Below are positions 14,932 through 16,297 of a stretch of DNA of 16,297 nt, in pieces. Numbering within the stretch: position 1 is the stretch's first letter; every line of letters begins with the position of its first letter. The notes under the pieces are model-generated. The model ran no database searches. It was given only the letters and a program-made list of their open reading frames with translations, and was not told the DNA's origin. Position numbers and translations under genes: made by a program. This stretch comes from a candidate division TA06 bacterium (GTDB lineage Bacteria; Ratteibacteria; UBA8468; MWAK01): positions 1 through 16,297 of the forward strand of contig JAKJFK010000015.1 of assembly GCA_022704925.1 (NCBI GenBank), written 5' to 3'.

Positions 14932-15485
14932 CGGATTCCATTATGAATAACCAGAAAAAGTACCTGCTGATGGGAGTCATGCTGGTCTGCTCAATCATTA
15001 TTTTCGCGGCCGGCTTGAGATTCCTGGGGCCCCGGACACCCCGGGTGGTTGACACCAAAACCGGCAGCCCCGGCGTGGCCGGGACGGACCTGGATACCGC
15101 CGGTCCGGCCGGGACGGATGATTTCTGGGCGGAGGCCGAACTCCTGCTCAACGAGGCGCCGCTGTTCATCCAGCCGGTTGGCGACGCTTACGTCCCCCCG
15201 CGCCGCAGCCCGATTTTCAAGAAGGGCCCGGGGGTGTCGATTCATTCCATCCTGGCCGGTGTTCAGTCCCCGGAGGCCGGGAGCCCGGATGGCGCCGCCG
15301 GTCTGCCGCGGGCAATCGCCGTCTTGAATGGGATCATGGTGGTGGATGGGCGTTCGACGGCCATCGTGAACGGCGAGATAGTCAGGGCCGGAGACCGGGT
15401 GGCCGGGGCGGAAGTGGTTGAAATCAAGGCGGACCAGGTAAAACTCCGCAAGGGGCAGGAGGAGCATTTCCTGGTCCTGGAATAG
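14928..15485 (+). CDS. Membrane-anchored PilP/GspC/MshK-like periplasmic protein
   Basis: The 185-residue product is read from GTG 14928 in a GTGA overlap; ATG 14943 is an alternative start that would still keep the TM helix. A single TM helix (about 12-30) is followed by a Gly/Pro-rich linker (34-62) and a C-terminal beta domain (about 127-185) with LNGIMVVDGRSTAIVNGEIV and RAGDRV...VVEIKADQVKLRKG, the pattern shared by PilP, GspC/GspB and MshK homology regions that contact the secretin N0 domain. Classical PilP is a lipoprotein; the Cys here (C21) follows Val and is inside the helix, so it is not a normal lipobox. By position between PilO and the secretin it should bridge the two. Whether it counts as PilP, GspC or MshK is open. 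Confidence 0.72.
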   Translation: MTDSIMNNQKKYLLMGVMLVCSIIIFAAGLRFLGPRTPRVVDTKTGSPGVAGTDLDTAGPAGTDDFWAEAELLLNEAPLFIQPVGDAYVPPRRSPIFKKGPGVSIHSILAGVQSPEAGSPDGAAGLPRAIAVLNGIMVVDGRSTAIVNGEIVRAGDRVAGAEVVEIKADQVKLRKGQEEHFLVLE

Positions 15486-15585
15486 CGGATCGGAAGGGCA
15501 CCGGGCAATGATTGCGAGGCGAGAAAAAGTCGGAGGACCGGAGAGGCGCGCAACTCCGGCAATCGCGTTCATAGAGGATCGATTT

Positions 15586-16297
15586 ATGAAAAAGACCATG
15601 GTGTGGATAAGGGGGATATTGATCTTCGGGCTGCTTTTCTTAAGCGTGGCCGCCGGCACCGCCGGGGCGGACCAGGTCACCCCGGGTGAAGGGAAACTGG
15701 CCGCCCGGCGGATCGTCCGCCTGGAATTGAGGAATGCCGAACTGGCCGACGTGCTGCGCCTCTTTTCCAAGGAGTACGCCTTGAATATCGTGGCCGGGCG
15801 CGACATTTCCGGCACGGTTACCATCAGCCTCAACCAGGTTGACGCCGCTGACGCGCTTCGCACCATCCTGGTCGCCAACGGGTACGATTATGAACAGGTC
15901 GGCGACATCTACATGGTGACCACCCGGGAGAATATCCTGGCCCGGCGCAAAAACCTGCTGGAAGGGGAAGCCCTGGAGACCCGGATCTTCTGGCTGAATT
16001 ACCTGGGCGCCCAGGACCTGGCCCGGGTGATCGAAAAGGAGCTTTCTCCGCGCGGCAACCTCCGCTTCCTGAGCCAGACGATCCTGAACGGCTGGGAGAT
16101 GGGCGGCGTCTCGGGCTCCGAAACTTCGGGAGAGCTGGGGCGCAAGATCCGCCTTAAGAAGGAACAGGATGAGAAGGCCCCGGTCCTGGTGGTCAGCGAC
16201 ATCCCGGCGGTGCTGAACCGGATCGGCGCCCTGATCCGGGAACTGGACGTCAAGCCCGAGCAGGTGCTGATCGAGGCGGTGATTGTCGAGGTGAATT
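15586..16297 (+). CDS. Secretin (PilQ/MshL/GspD family), N-terminal part
   Basis: The frame is open to the right edge, giving the first 237 residues of an outer-membrane secretin. ATG 15586 has AGAGG eight bases upstream and opens a normal signal peptide (MKK..., hydrophobic core 11-23, probable cleavage AGA/DQ after residue 28). An in-frame ATG at 15508 would add a 26-residue basic extension and is less likely. After the signal comes an STN/N0-type domain (about 42-110; LRNAELADVLRLFSKEYALN, ISGTVTISLNQVDAADALR), then a first N1-type domain (LNYLGAQDLARVIEKELSP) with an irregular insertion, up to VLIEAVIVEVN, the lead-in to the secretin core. There are no AMIN domains ahead of N0, unlike many PilQ proteins. 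It should form the outer-membrane channel for the pilus or secreted substrate. The catalytic-like core and C-terminus lie outside the window. Confidence 0.88.
   Translation, partial: MKKTMVWIRGILIFGLLFLSVAAGTAGADQVTPGEGKLAARRIVRLELRNAELADVLRLFSKEYALNIVAGRDISGTVTISLNQVDAADALRTILVANGYDYEQVGDIYMVTTRENILARRKNLLEGEALETRIFWLNYLGAQDLARVIEKELSPRGNLRFLSQTILNGWEMGGVSGSETSGELGRKIRLKKEQDEKAPVLVVSDIPAVLNRIGALIRELDVKPEQVLIEAVIVEVN

Noticed and set aside
15497-15515. Possible sigma-54 promoter (GGCAC...TTGC) before the secretin gene
   Set aside because: GG and GC are 15 bases apart instead of 10, so it does not fit -24/-12 spacing.
15508-15585. Upstream in-frame ATG for the secretin
   Set aside because: It would put 26 mostly basic residues before a normal signal peptide; the ATG at 15586 has a better spaced ribosome site. 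Not fully excluded.

Overview
The window is bacterial chromosomal DNA, GC-rich by eye, with tightly packed genes, frequent GTGA/ATGA start-stop overlaps and G/C-ending codons. The gene content (RodA followed by a TIGR03960-type radical SAM protein, an NtrC-type regulator pair, a PilN/PilO/PilP/PilQ-like run, and DUF1559-like prepilin sequence) suggests a Gram-negative, probably anaerobic bacterium of the Desulfobacterota (former Deltaproteobacteria) or a neighbouring candidate phylum. That placement is an inference from gene order and protein style, not a search result. I saw no tRNA, rRNA, CRISPR array, insertion sequence or phage gene.

Layout. 1-3641 is housekeeping: the tail of rodA (1-201), a B12-binding-like radical SAM protein fused end to end with it (202-1881), and ilvD (1983-3641) behind a likely extended -10 promoter. 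3723-9684 is a + strand signalling and pilin block: a membrane diguanylate cyclase (GGDEF), a HAMP-only membrane protein, a GspG-like pseudopilin carrying an inserted beta-rich segment, a second prepilin fused to a FecR-like domain behind its own strong promoter, and a CHASE2-GAF-HD-GYP phosphodiesterase. 9698-10750 encodes a short, divergent sigma-54-like protein with a recognisable RpoN box. 10736-13807 on the - strand carries a histidine kinase and an NtrC-family sigma-54 activator, whose gene overlaps the end of the sigma-54-like gene tail to tail. From 13793 to the right edge the + strand carries inner-membrane and outer-membrane assembly genes of a type IV pilus/type II secretion-like machine: PilN, PilO, a membrane-anchored PilP/GspC/MshK-like protein, and the first 237 codons of a secretin.

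How it may work together (inference). A diguanylate cyclase and an HD-GYP phosphodiesterase bracket two unusual prepilins, suggesting that a pilus or pseudopilus is controlled by c-di-GMP. A nearby kinase, sigma-54 activator and unusual sigma-54-like factor could control transcription of the locus. The least ordinary elements are the prepilin-FecR fusion, the GspG-like protein with an insert, and the shortened sigma-54-like protein. Two places may carry sequence damage or real rearrangement: the 3' end of the prepilin-FecR gene (around 7325), and the 5' junction of the histidine kinase with pilN (13568-13810), where the kinase frame has no standard start codon and pilM is absent.
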